Positions 16,893-25,778 of a stretch of 64,000 bases of DNA are shown in pieces. How positions within the stretch are numbered: position 1 is the first letter of the stretch; each line of letters opens with the position of its first letter. The DNA comes from UBA964 sp031382085. Its GTDB lineage: Bacteria; Pseudomonadota; Gammaproteobacteria; Steroidobacterales; Steroidobacteraceae. The notes under the pieces are model-generated. The model saw only the letters and a list, made by a program, of their open reading frames with translations, ran no database searches and was not told the origin of the DNA. A program made the position numbers and the translations under genes. The stretch lies in NCBI GenBank assembly GCA_031382085.1, contig JANMYM010000056.1, positions 22,562 through 86,561 on the forward strand. Reading direction: 5' to 3'.

Positions 16893-19568
16893 ATGTTGTT
16901 GCGAAAAGTATTTCTGTCCACCGTGTCGTTTGTGGCGACGCTCAGCGCTGGCCAGCAAATGGCGATCGCCGCTGATAAACCAGCGTCGGAAAACGCCAAC
17001 ACGATTGAAGAAATCGTCGTCACGGCGCGTAGACGCGAAGAAAGCATTCTCGAAACCCCCGTTGCGATCACGGCCATTACCGGCGACGAGCTCGCGGCCA
17101 GGGGCGTCAACAACTTCAACCAGCTCGCCGACGCCATTCCTGGCTTGAACCTGTCTAACATATCCGCTGGCGCTGGCCGCAGCGACCGCTCATTTCAGGC
17201 GATCACACTTCGTGGCATCGTACCTTCCACAGTGCTGTCGACGCTAACGGCGACTTTCATCGACGGCGTGCCCGTCGCTTCGCCAACTGCCATTGCGAGT
17301 GTTAGCGACCCGGCTCGCATCGAGGTACTCAAAGGTCCGCAGGCGGCGTATTTCGGTCGCAACACCTTCGCCGGTGCCGTCAACGTCGTAAACAGAGAAC
17401 CGGGTCAGGAGCTGGGCGGCTCGTTCAGCCTGATGGCCGGGTCGCGCAGCAACCTCGACTTCCAGGGGTCGATCGATGGACCCGTGTTTGGTGACCGAGT
17501 TGGATTCCGTGTAAGTGGCCACTATTTCAAGAAGGACGGTTCGTATGACAACGCCGCAAATCCTTCAGAAACATTGGGCGACCAGGAAACGCGCTCGGTT
17601 AATGGACTGCTGACTGCCAAATTTTCAGAGAACTTCTCTGGCAAATTGTTCGTGCTTTATTCGGAGGACGACGACGGTGCTCCGGCGCAGGGTATGGCCT
17701 CGGCCTTCGAAGTGCGCGCAGTAAACGGTGTGGCCGTAGGACTTGCCCCGGGCAGTACGACGAGCATCATTGCCACCAACGGAACGATGTTGGCGGTGCC
17801 TGCACCTGCGGGCACCGCGACGGCGCCTGTCATTATCCCGAACCTGTCCACGTGCATGGTCAACGGCTTGCAAAGGGGTATCGCGGCAACCGAAACGGTG
17901 ATCGCGCGTCCGTGGTTCTGCGGTGCAGTACCCAGAATCAATCCGGCGTTCAGCCCAGCGCAAAACACGTTCTCCGATTCCCTTCTGGCGGCCTCACTGG
18001 CAGATCCACGGCATCGCGTTGTGTCGCCGTCGCAGGGCACCGAGGGCTACGGCCTCGCGCGCGAATACCAGCACGCTCATCTGAACCTCGACTACAAGTT
18101 CGGGGAGTCGGGTTTCACCCTGTCGTCGCTGACAGGAGTTAACGCTGAGTACTGGAGCGAGCTGGCGGATCTGGATAACTACAATACAAGCCTGATCAAT
18201 AATCCATCGACCACATCCACCGTGTCGAATCGTAGAAGCTCTTGGGATTTTCCGTTCGTCGTCGAACGTGAGACTTTCGACTTCTCGCAAGAATTGCGTC
18301 TGGCCTATGACAAACAAGGCCCGTTCACCGGTGTGTTCGGCGCAGCCTACCTCAAGACGAGGATCTGGAACGAGCTGGTCAACATTCAGGCTGAGGTGCT
18401 GAATGCCGGCAATAATAATCCGGGTTTTGGAACCGCCAATCGCGACTTTCTGACAGGTGGCGTTGGTCTGAACACTGTTGAGACCAAGAGTGCGTTCTTC
18501 GGCGCGACCTATCAGTTTACCGACACCTTGAAGGCTAGCCTTGAGGGCCGCTATCAGAGCGATTTCGTCGTAGGCCGTGCGCCGTCTATTGGCGCCAATA
18601 TCGGCGCCGCCGCTGCAGCGGCCTTCGGCATTCGCGCGGGGGCGTATGCAGGTCTCGCAACTATCGTCGACAAGAAATACAACAATTTCCTGCCGCGATT
18701 CATTGTGCAGTATGACTTCATGCCGAATCTTATGGGTTACGCGTCGTACTCGAAGGGGGTCAACGTCGGCACGAACACTTTTAACACGGCTTTCCTGGGT
18801 CTCGTTCAGCAGGGCATCGATGCAGCGATCGGCCTTGGTCTGTCGGTGGTCCAAAAACCCGAAAAAATCACGAACTACGAAATCGGCCTCAAAGGCAAAT
18901 TCCTTGATGGCCGTTTGACGCTGCAGTCGTCGGCGTACCACGCGAAATGGACAAACCAGCTGAACAACGCGGGGACCTTGTTTACCAATCCAGCGAACGG
19001 CCAGATTACGCAGGTCACGGGATTGCTGAACACCGGCGACGTAAAGCTGCAAGGGCTCGAAGTCGAACTGCAGGCAAAGCCGACCAGTCACCTCGACCTG
19101 AATTTCGCGGCCGCGTTGACGGATACGAGTATTCAGAAGTATGCGTTCGTCACTGTATCGCAGATCTCTGGAGTGGTCGGCGATGGCTTCAAAGGCCGGC
19201 AATTGCCCGGCTCGTCAAAGCTCTCGATGAATGCGGGAATCCAGTACAGTTCCCCGCTCGAAGCATTGACGGATGGGCGCTGGTTTACGCGTGCCGATCT
19301 CTCCTGGAAGGACAAAATCTTCGCCGACGCGTCGAACCAGGTCTGGATCAAGGCGCGCACGGTTGTAAACCTGAGGGCCGGTGTGTCGCGAGGCGCACTG
19401 GGCTTTGAAGTGTTCATTCTGAATGCGTTTGACGACCAGAATTACTCCAGCGTGGCTGAGCAGAATGTGCTGACACCGAACTTCGCACTGACCGGCGCAT
19501 ACAGCTACCTGAATCTGTCGCTGCCGGAACTGCGAACTTACGGCGCGCGTGTCACGTACAAATTCTAA
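16893..19568 (+). CDS. TonB-dependent outer-membrane receptor
   Basis: An 891-residue receptor. A signal peptide (residues 1-24) leads into the TonB-box-like EEIVVTARRR, the plug domain (FIDGVPV, RIEVLKGPQAAYFGRN, NVVNREP) and a long beta-barrel that ends in the aromatic YKF typical of outer-membrane proteins. There is no N-terminal STN signalling domain, so it is a transporter, not a transcriptional transducer. It probably brings the island's substrate across the outer membrane. The ATG at 16893 follows GGGAG with normal spacing. The downstream Dabb-like gene starts inside its last 20 bases. The gene is poor in the TTGTTAG heptamer. Confidence 0.93.
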   Translation: MLLRKVFLSTVSFVATLSAGQQMAIAADKPASENANTIEEIVVTARRREESILETPVAITAITGDELAARGVNNFNQLADAIPGLNLSNISAGAGRSDRSFQAITLRGIVPSTVLSTLTATFIDGVPVASPTAIASVSDPARIEVLKGPQAAYFGRNTFAGAVNVVNREPGQELGGSFSLMAGSRSNLDFQGSIDGPVFGDRVGFRVSGHYFKKDGSYDNAANPSETLGDQETRSVNGLLTAKFSENFSGKLFVLYSEDDDGAPAQGMASAFEVRAVNGVAVGLAPGSTTSIIATNGTMLAVPAPAGTATAPVIIPNLSTCMVNGLQRGIAATETVIARPWFCGAVPRINPAFSPAQNTFSDSLLAASLADPRHRVVSPSQGTEGYGLAREYQHAHLNLDYKFGESGFTLSSLTGVNAEYWSELADLDNYNTSLINNPSTTSTVSNRRSSWDFPFVVERETFDFSQELRLAYDKQGPFTGVFGAAYLKTRIWNELVNIQAEVLNAGNNNPGFGTANRDFLTGGVGLNTVETKSAFFGATYQFTDTLKASLEGRYQSDFVVGRAPSIGANIGAAAAAAFGIRAGAYAGLATIVDKKYNNFLPRFIVQYDFMPNLMGYASYSKGVNVGTNTFNTAFLGLVQQGIDAAIGLGLSVVQKPEKITNYEIGLKGKFLDGRLTLQSSAYHAKWTNQLNNAGTLFTNPANGQITQVTGLLNTGDVKLQGLEVELQAKPTSHLDLNFAAALTDTSIQKYAFVTVSQISGVVGDGFKGRQLPGSSKLSMNAGIQYSSPLEALTDGRWFTRADLSWKDKIFADASNQVWIKARTVVNLRAGVSRGALGFEVFILNAFDDQNYSSVAEQNVLTPNFALTGAYSYLNLSLPELRTYGARVTYKF

Positions 19569-20055
19569 TCAGGGTTGCCGGTTCGCCGGAATACAGCGGC
19601 GGCAGGCAATTGCCGCCCTGTTGGCAACATGCATTCTACTATGCGCAAGTTCTTTGGCGCTCGGTGCGACAAAGTCACCGCAAGAGCAGTTCCGAGCCTA
19701 TCCAAACCGTCTCGCCGACTTGCCGCCCAATTGGTCCACGAGCAAACCGATCCGGCTGCAGGTATGTTTCAACCTGAAGTACCCGCCGAACTCCCCGGAA
19801 GCTAACAAGTTCCTTCAGACCTGGTACCGCAGCATCAAGGCGATGCCATTTGGGGTCAAGCTGAGGATGGAGCGCGTGGTATTTCCGGTGAAGTATGCCT
19901 ACTGCGCATCGCTGACGTTCAAGAACTGGGCGAACAACCGTGAATACGAGACTAGCGAGGTGTTCCTGAACTATTACCGCACGGAATGGAAACCCGCGGT
20001 CACCGAGGCGCAGGAGCAGATGACCATACTCGATACGGACGTAACCCCGCGTTAG
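19549..20055 (+). CDS. Exported Dabb-like (stress-responsive alpha/beta-barrel) protein
   Basis: A 168-residue protein. After an unusually long polar N-terminus it has a hydrophobic export segment (AIAALLATCILLCASSLALGA, about 21-40). The remaining part has the spacing of dimeric alpha/beta-barrel (Dabb) proteins: a beta strand LQVCFNLK, an amphipathic helix, strands around YAYCASLTFKNW, and a terminal MTILDTD. Dabb proteins include small cyclases, lyases and stress proteins, mostly cytoplasmic, so a secreted form is unusual. GTG at 19549 overlaps the receptor gene by 20 bases; no strong ribosome site is visible, so the start is uncertain. It is probably co-transcribed with the receptor gene. 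Confidence 0.6.
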   Translation: MSRTNSNQGCRFAGIQRRQAIAALLATCILLCASSLALGATKSPQEQFRAYPNRLADLPPNWSTSKPIRLQVCFNLKYPPNSPEANKFLQTWYRSIKAMPFGVKLRMERVVFPVKYAYCASLTFKNWANNREYETSEVFLNYYRTEWKPAVTEAQEQMTILDTDVTPR

Positions 20056-20099
20056 TAGACCGGCCCTGGTAACGGCGGCGCAACGCGCGGAGGCGCACG

Positions 20100-21020
20100 A
20101 TGAAAGTAATGGCGGCAAGTGCGACTCGACGACATCTGCTGTTCGCAGCCGCAGGCCTGAGCGGCACGGCGCTCGCGGCGCCCCGAGGTTCGTTGCCGGC
20201 GGGCTCGCGCCTCGAACTCAGCGATCCGCGAGTGGCGCTCGAGTGCTACGTGAAACTGCGGGGTTCAACAGCCGACGCGACGGTGTTCCAGCCCTACGGC
20301 GGCGACATCTTCCTGGCTGCGGATGGCAGGCTCGGCGTGCCGCTGTTAGGGTTCTGGGGGCTGCAGAAATCAACCTGGCGGCGCGGCGCCGATGACAGCT
20401 GGACCAATCGGGATTACGACCTCGGGTTTTATGTCGATTACCAGACTCGCGCAATCCTCGATCGCTGGCGCAATCCAGTCACGGGTCGCGAGGTGAAGGT
20501 TTATCACTACCGTGGCGGGCCCTCGGGCGGCCGCTTCGCGTTAGGTGCCGTGGCTGGTGCCGGCGATCCGTACAGCAACCTCAAAGGCCGCTGGACCGTG
20601 GCCGGCAGGCAGGTGTGGTACACGGTCTCGGTCTGGGGTGAGCGTCCGAATCCGCTGAAACCCGGTGAATTCCCCGAGGCCTGGTCGGGCGATACGCTGC
20701 GCAACTCGATGAGCAGCACCTATTCTGGTCCGCTCGCGGAGCTGGCCGATCCTGCCGTCAGCCAGGTCAGCGGACTGCAAGTCTGGAGCAACACGTCGTC
20801 GTGGATGCACTGGATGGAAATGGGCCAGCGCCCCGGCTACAACCACTGGCGCTGGATCGGCGCGAAAGGCACTGCCGTTCGCGATCTCGAGCCTGCTTTG
20901 GTCGCCGCGGTCGAGCGGATTTGGCCCGGCTATGTGACGCGGGACGCCGCATGGAAGTCGCCGACCTCCGGCGCGCTCGACTACCTGCGCCTGCGCCGCG
21001 GACTGCCACCGACCGACTGA
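20100..21020 (+). CDS. DUF1838 family protein, exported
   Basis: A 306-residue protein with an export signal (RRHLLFAAAGLSGTALAAP, about 10-28, twin-arginine-like). The DUF1838 hallmark is clear: a strand pair reading YVDYQTRAILDRWRNPVTG with V-x-V-Y-H-Y after it (about residues 104-130), and a late tryptophan-rich W-M-H-W-M-E-M-G-Q-R-P-G block. The biochemical role of the family is unknown. A diverged paralogue is at 22171-23049. The gene has a GGAGG ribosome site ten bases before the ATG and follows the Dabb-like gene by 44 bases, so it likely belongs to the receptor transcript. Confidence 0.8.
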   Translation: MKVMAASATRRHLLFAAAGLSGTALAAPRGSLPAGSRLELSDPRVALECYVKLRGSTADATVFQPYGGDIFLAADGRLGVPLLGFWGLQKSTWRRGADDSWTNRDYDLGFYVDYQTRAILDRWRNPVTGREVKVYHYRGGPSGGRFALGAVAGAGDPYSNLKGRWTVAGRQVWYTVSVWGERPNPLKPGEFPEAWSGDTLRNSMSSTYSGPLAELADPAVSQVSGLQVWSNTSSWMHWMEMGQRPGYNHWRWIGAKGTAVRDLEPALVAAVERIWPGYVTRDAAWKSPTSGALDYLRLRRGLPPTD

Positions 21021-21032
21021 ACGAACCTGCGG

Positions 21033-21935
21033 CTACTTGTTGTATTGCGCATCCGCTCCCAGATCCTCGCCCTCGGCATAGCAGCGGATGTAGAACCATC
21101 CCAAATTCAGGCCGAAATGCGTCGCGTTGTCGACCGCGTAGGCATAAGCGATGGGAACAACTTTGCCTTTTTCATGAATGCGAAACAGCGGGTACTCGCG
21201 ATCGGGTGGCGAGGTGAATGCGCGGGAGTGGATCGTGAACGTCAACGTTCGACCATCGGGCCAGGCAATGTCGGCTTCACCACCCTGATCGTGCAGGTGG
21301 ATGGTTTTCAGAAACCGCGTCTTACGCATCTCGCCGTCGGCATTCTCATGTACCGTGCAGGTGAATGGCCGTGCCCTGGTCTGCTCGAACCATTCATTGC
21401 CGGGCTTTTCCCTGAACCAGTTGTAGCGTGGCCCGACAACCAGGCCATAGTCGACGAGCTTGCCACCGATCTTGCATTGCCCCGCAGGCAGGCTGCCCTC
21501 GAACTGTCCGCCGACAAAGTGCAGCAGCAGGTCGCAGGACGCGCCCAATGATGTTGTGCCAGCGAACTGGGTCAGGCGCAGCGCACCGGCGGCGGTGTCG
21601 GTGCTGACCATGTAGCTGCGCGTGCGCAGCGGCTTGGCGGGATCGTCATCCAGATTGTCGATGACAGAAATCACATTCGGGCCGAGGCTGGAGCCCGCGA
21701 CCCTTTCGTAACGCGAGTGCACACGATAAAAGGGTTTGTTAGTCAGTGGTGACAAACCGCCGCCGGACTGACGCACAATCTGTTCGTGATTATCGTACTC
21801 GCCGGGCCACCACTCCATCAACAGCTCGACTTGTCTCTTCAGGTCATATTCGCTGCTGGCGGCCAGAACGGGAGGTGTCGCGATGGCAGTGAGGCCGAGA
21901 ACGATGTAACAAATGACAATGCGCAGACTAGCCAT
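21033..21935 (-). CDS. CpcT/CpeT-like chromophore-lyase family protein, exported
   Basis: A 300-residue protein with an N-terminal signal peptide (residues 1-25, ending VLAASS). The body follows the CpcT/CpeT pattern: LLMEWWPGEYDNHEQ near 37-51, a middle strand series, then CDLLLHFVGGQFEGSLPAGQC and a late GEADIAWPDGR. In cyanobacteria this fold attaches phycocyanobilin to phycobiliproteins; no such system is seen here, so it more likely binds another tetrapyrrole or hydrophobic ligand. It is flanked by two DUF1838 genes, convergent with the first (12 bases) and divergent from the second. Confidence 0.65.
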   Translation of the reverse strand: MASLRIVICYIVLGLTAIATPPVLAASSEYDLKRQVELLMEWWPGEYDNHEQIVRQSGGGLSPLTNKPFYRVHSRYERVAGSSLGPNVISVIDNLDDDPAKPLRTRSYMVSTDTAAGALRLTQFAGTTSLGASCDLLLHFVGGQFEGSLPAGQCKIGGKLVDYGLVVGPRYNWFREKPGNEWFEQTRARPFTCTVHENADGEMRKTRFLKTIHLHDQGGEADIAWPDGRTLTFTIHSRAFTSPPDREYPLFRIHEKGKVVPIAYAYAVDNATHFGLNLGWFYIRCYAEGEDLGADAQYNK

Positions 21936-22170
21936 TACAGAGACTCCAATTCATTTTCATACGCCAGCGCCGCGCGCTGCCTCGGCCCGCTGGGTGGTTC
22001 AGCAACGACAATGCTGCCGCCTAACACGCGCCGGCGTCAAATGGATCGGCGCATGGTCGCGCAAGTCGCCGTTGGCCGGTCATTGCGCAAGTCGCGCTTG
22101 ACGTGGGGGCTGGGAGGATCCATCGTTTTGCCATGATTTTCCGGATCCACACTGCTTTTGTGAGCGAACC

Positions 22171-23049
22171 ATGAGCAAACCAATCAGCGCTGAAACCGCC
22201 ACGCCGCAAATCAATCGCCGCAGCGCGATTGCCTTGGGAACGAGTGCATTGGCAATGTCCCTGTCGCCGGCCGAGGCCGCCGTGCTCGATGTGCACAAGC
22301 CCCAGGACGCCTGGCAGATCCATCGCAAGTTGCAGTTCCGGACCGACTCGGGCCTCGTGTTCTGGTGGATACGCGGCCCCTCGTTCGGGCAGGTCGGAGC
22401 GGATCTAACACCGTTGTACGAGTTGAACTTCGGTACCGTGCAACGCGTCACGCAACGCGCCGACGGAGGTTTCGATGTGACGCAACTCGAAATGGCATTC
22501 CGCACCGATCTCGAAACCGGGCAGCCGCTGAAGTCGCTGCGAAATCCCTATTCCGGCGAGCCCATCGCGATCGAGTTCACGCCCGTAGGACCGACGACCT
22601 TGCGCTACTCGCGCGACAATGTGCCGGTGGTGCCAACGGAAATCGGTGGATCGAAATTGCAGTTTGAATCAGTGCCCTCGCGCCCGTTCGTCATTGGCGA
22701 TACCGTCTACTACCGCCATCGCGCGAAGTCGCGCGTGATTACGGCCGGTGCGGCCGATCGAATCATCAACGACATCAGCACACTCTCAGGTCCGGCGCGC
22801 GAGGCACTTGATCCCGCTGTGACCTGGGTCGATGCCAGGCTGCAGTCGTCAGACATCACCGGTTGGCCGCGATGGATGAAGATGGGCGATCGTCCGGGTG
22901 GCGTTACGCTGCGAGGTGTCGGTGGCAAGCTGCGTCGATTTGCCGACATGCCGGCCGACTGGCTGGCCATGTTGCGCGAGGCCCGGCCGGATATAGCGGC
23001 CGATCCTGTCGCAGCGCTTGACCGTCCCCAGGCAACCTACAAGAACTAA
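22171..23049 (+). CDS. DUF1838 family protein, exported
   Basis: A 292-residue paralogue of the protein at 20100-21020. It has a twin-arginine-like leader (INRRSAIALGTSALAMSL, residues 14-31). The DUF1838 signature is at about 108-130: FRTDLETGQPLKSLRNPYSG, then P-I-A-I-E-F. A W-P-R-W-M-K-M-G-D-R-P-G block near 230 mirrors the other copy. Function unknown. Its TAA stop lies within a CTAACAA heptamer that forms one arm of an inverted repeat (23044-23088) ahead of the following hydrolase gene. Confidence 0.8.
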   Translation: MSKPISAETATPQINRRSAIALGTSALAMSLSPAEAAVLDVHKPQDAWQIHRKLQFRTDSGLVFWWIRGPSFGQVGADLTPLYELNFGTVQRVTQRADGGFDVTQLEMAFRTDLETGQPLKSLRNPYSGEPIAIEFTPVGPTTLRYSRDNVPVVPTEIGGSKLQFESVPSRPFVIGDTVYYRHRAKSRVITAGAADRIINDISTLSGPAREALDPAVTWVDARLQSSDITGWPRWMKMGDRPGGVTLRGVGGKLRRFADMPADWLAMLREARPDIAADPVAALDRPQATYKN

Positions 23050-23088
23050 CAAACCCGCATGTCCTGCAAGAATACAATCCTGTTAGTT
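23044..23088. repeat. Inverted repeat built from the heptamer core
   Basis: AACTAACA at 23044-23051 and its complement TGTTAGTT at 23081-23088 face each other across 29 bases. They bracket the end of the DUF1838 gene and the space before the hydrolase gene. An RNA hairpin could form, but it is AT-rich and has no T-run, so a terminator role is weak. It may be a paired form of the dispersed heptamer, as seen with uptake sequences in some bacteria. Confidence 0.4.
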
Positions 23089-23101
23089 TGGGAGTAGGAA
23101 A

Positions 23102-24034
23102 ATGCCGAAAACTTTGATCAGGGCCGCACGTCGCTGCGGCGCAGCGTCGATCATGCTCGCGCTAACCCAGATGTCTGTCATTGCGATGGCCGCGGAGTTG
23201 CATTTCACGTCCGTGGCGGGCGCGGGCGGCGTGCCGCTCAACGTGGTTTCAGCCGGCGACCCGGCCAAGCCCTCAATCCTGCTGGTCCACGGGATAGGCC
23301 AGAGCTATGTGAGTTGGGAGAACCAACTGCGCTCGCCGCTGAGCGACCAGTATTTTGTCGTGGCATTCGATTTGCGCGGACATGGCAATTCCGGCAAACC
23401 CTGGAACAAGGAGGCGTACCAGGACTATCGTCAGTGGGCGGGCGACGTGCAGGCGGTCATCGCGGCCCTGCATCTTGACCATCCGGTGTTGGTGGGATGG
23501 TCCTACGGAACTCTGGTCGTTGCGGACTACTTGCGGGCCTATGGAGCGACCGGACTGCGTGGCATTGTGCTAACAGGTGCATACGGCGGGCTGACGCCTC
23601 CACCCAAGGCGCCACCGGCGCAAGCTCCGATAGCGGCGCGCATGGAGCTGCTGCGCAAGCAACAAGGCAGCGGCAATATCGAGGACAACATTGCGGCCGC
23701 AGCCAGCTTTTCGCGCTTCCTCACTGGCCGTGAGTTGCCGGCAGACTATTATCTGCGAGCGACCCAGATCTCCATGATGTTGCCAGGCTATGCGCGTCGG
23801 TGGATGTTCGATCGTCCGCTGGCGAATGCCGACGTGATTGCAAAGATTACGGTGCCACTGCTGATCACGGTCGGCGGCAAGGACCCAAGCACGCCGGAAC
23901 AAGATGCGCGCGACCTGGTGGCGAAAGTGCCCGGCGCGCGCCTCAGCCTGTATCCCGAATCCGGACACTCGCCGTTCGCCGAGGCGCCGGAAAGGTATAC
24001 ACCTGAGCTGGCCGAATTCGCGCGCCTGCGCTGA
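23102..24034 (+). CDS. Exported alpha/beta hydrolase with canonical triad
   Basis: A 310-residue protein with an N-terminal signal segment (about residues 8-31). Landmarks: VHGIGQS at 62-68, FDLRGHGNSGKP at 89-100, nucleophile elbow G132-W-S134-Y-G136, an acid in VGGKDPSTP and a His in YPESGHSPFAEAPERY. It is therefore expected to be an active esterase, lactonase or haloperoxidase-like enzyme in the periplasm. It stands in contrast to the two hydrolase-fold proteins in this island that have lost the triad. It starts 52 bases after the DUF1838 gene and converges with the amine oxidase gene. Confidence 0.88.
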   Translation: MPKTLIRAARRCGAASIMLALTQMSVIAMAAELHFTSVAGAGGVPLNVVSAGDPAKPSILLVHGIGQSYVSWENQLRSPLSDQYFVVAFDLRGHGNSGKPWNKEAYQDYRQWAGDVQAVIAALHLDHPVLVGWSYGTLVVADYLRAYGATGLRGIVLTGAYGGLTPPPKAPPAQAPIAARMELLRKQQGSGNIEDNIAAAASFSRFLTGRELPADYYLRATQISMMLPGYARRWMFDRPLANADVIAKITVPLLITVGGKDPSTPEQDARDLVAKVPGARLSLYPESGHSPFAEAPERYTPELAEFARLR

Positions 24035-24142
24035 CCAAGGGCCGACCAAGGGCCACACGCGCCGCAGCACCGAGTCGCGATGCACCAGTGGACGGTCTTG
24101 GTTACTGCATCCCATCGCTCCTTGGCCCATCGCTTCATGTTG

Positions 24143-25609
24143 TTAGCTCTCCAGCCGCTCAGCGATTTCACGGGCGGCGCGTTCGCCGGATTCCATGGCA
24201 GCCTCCATGCCTACCTCCATGGTGCGCAGGTGCTCGCCGGCAAAATGGAGATTGGCGTGGGGTTTGCCCATGACACGCGCCCAGGCCAGCGCCTTGCCCG
24301 GCACATATTGATGACTGCAACCGCGGATCGTGGGCGACTGCTCCCAGGAATGGGCACCCACGAATTCCAGTTGGCCGCGGGTCGACGGACGAATCCGCTC
24401 GATTTCGGCGATCGCAAACCGGCCGCGTTCTGCGGGCGGCATGGCATCGAGCTTGCGCGAGTTCTCGCTGAAAGCCAGCGCGCTGATCAGTTGGCGCGAG
24501 CGGTCCGATTCAATCTGCTGGCGAATCAGATTGAATGCGCCGTCGGTCCACATCGACGCTTCGACACCGTCAGATTCCCAATACGGCGATTTGACGCGCA
24601 GCCAGACCTGACTCTGGTTTCCATACGGCATGCGCCGCACGGCATCAGCCTGTTCGCCCCGCAGATTGGGCGTGACGGCAATCGAGCGCAGCACCGAGAA
24701 GGGAACCGCTGCCAATGTGTAGCGGGCCCGCAATCGCGATCCGTCCGCGCAGCGCAATTCGCAGTTTCGTGCGGTCATATTGATTGCAACAACGCGCTTG
24801 CGCAGCTGCAGCCGCTCACCGATCGAGACGCTCATCGCGTCCGTGAGGCGCGACGTTCCACCAATCACATGTTGCGAAAGAATACCGGCTCGCTCGAACG
24901 CATCCTTGCCGCGGAGCAGTTCTGAGTCGACCGTGTCCGCGCCGATTTTCGCGCGTGTAGCCTCCTGCATCATGCGCAGCACCGAGAGTTCCTCCAGCGG
25001 ACGCCCTTGCGACACGCGAATGATGCGGCGCGCTTCGCTGGAAGCGCCGAGGCGTGCCAGCCAGGCAGCTAACGAGATATCGTAGGCAGAGGCGTCGTCG
25101 GCCAGCCAGCCGTCCAGAGTCTTGAAGGGCGTGCGGCCCTCGACGTAATAGCCACCCAGGGCGTGGGGGGCGATGCTGCGTTCAGGGCCAACCGTCAGGT
25201 TGAGGCTGGAGGCCGCCCATTGGCTGGCCGGCACCAGCGTTCCACCTAACACAAACGAATAGGGCGCATTGATGTGCGCGCCAGGCCCGAGGCGCACGTT
25301 CAGACGATTCGCAACGTCGATGACGCGGGCGTAGTCACGGCCGATCTGCGCGCCGCCGAGATCCGGAGTCAGGAACCAGCGATCCATGGTCAGGCAACGG
25401 CCACCACTGTGAGTGTCGGCTTCCAGGACCACCACCTTGGCCCCGAGTTCCGTCAGGATCAGCGCGGCATTGAGGCCCGATAGCCCGGCGCCGAATATGG
25501 CCACATCGTAAGTGTTGCGGCCCGCGGCAGTCACGCGGCTGGCGGCCCATGCCGCGGCAACGCCGCCCAGGGCGGCAACCGTCTGGCGGCGCGAGTATTG
25601 TTGGTTCAT
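24143..25609 (-). CDS. Flavin amine oxidase-type oxidoreductase
   Basis: A 488-residue flavoprotein. It has a twin-arginine-like leader (SRRQTVAALGGVAAAW, residues 6-21). The FAD motif is GAGLSGLNAALILTELG with the downstream acid in VVVLEADTHSGGRC (about 40-72). The C-terminal flavin-binding segment NLHFAGEHLRTMEVGMEAAMESG is typical of monoamine oxidases and phytoene-desaturase-like enzymes. It probably oxidises an amine or a C-C bond, using oxygen or a quinone. The stop TAA sits inside a TTGTTAG motif (24138-24144). It is convergent with the hydrolase gene and divergent from the cupin gene. Confidence 0.88.
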   Translation of the reverse strand: MNQQYSRRQTVAALGGVAAAWAASRVTAAGRNTYDVAIFGAGLSGLNAALILTELGAKVVVLEADTHSGGRCLTMDRWFLTPDLGGAQIGRDYARVIDVANRLNVRLGPGAHINAPYSFVLGGTLVPASQWAASSLNLTVGPERSIAPHALGGYYVEGRTPFKTLDGWLADDASAYDISLAAWLARLGASSEARRIIRVSQGRPLEELSVLRMMQEATRAKIGADTVDSELLRGKDAFERAGILSQHVIGGTSRLTDAMSVSIGERLQLRKRVVAINMTARNCELRCADGSRLRARYTLAAVPFSVLRSIAVTPNLRGEQADAVRRMPYGNQSQVWLRVKSPYWESDGVEASMWTDGAFNLIRQQIESDRSRQLISALAFSENSRKLDAMPPAERGRFAIAEIERIRPSTRGQLEFVGAHSWEQSPTIRGCSHQYVPGKALAWARVMGKPHANLHFAGEHLRTMEVGMEAAMESGERAAREIAERLES

Positions 25610-25778
25610 CGAGCGAGCCTCATGCGTCGAAATTGCAGAACATACAGCGTATCAGTTTGTTAGATCTACCCGGCGTGGCCGCATTCGATGGCCGTCATGT
25701 GGTGCATGCAATCCATAGACTTGACGACCGCGGCCCAGCTGCCAAGATGCGCGGCCAGGGTCGCCAGGGAGTTGCAGA

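Noticed and set aside
17994..19202. 402-codon minus-strand frame inside the TonB receptor
   Set aside because: The receptor frame shows plug and barrel motifs throughout. The minus frame has no recognisable protein and no ribosome site.
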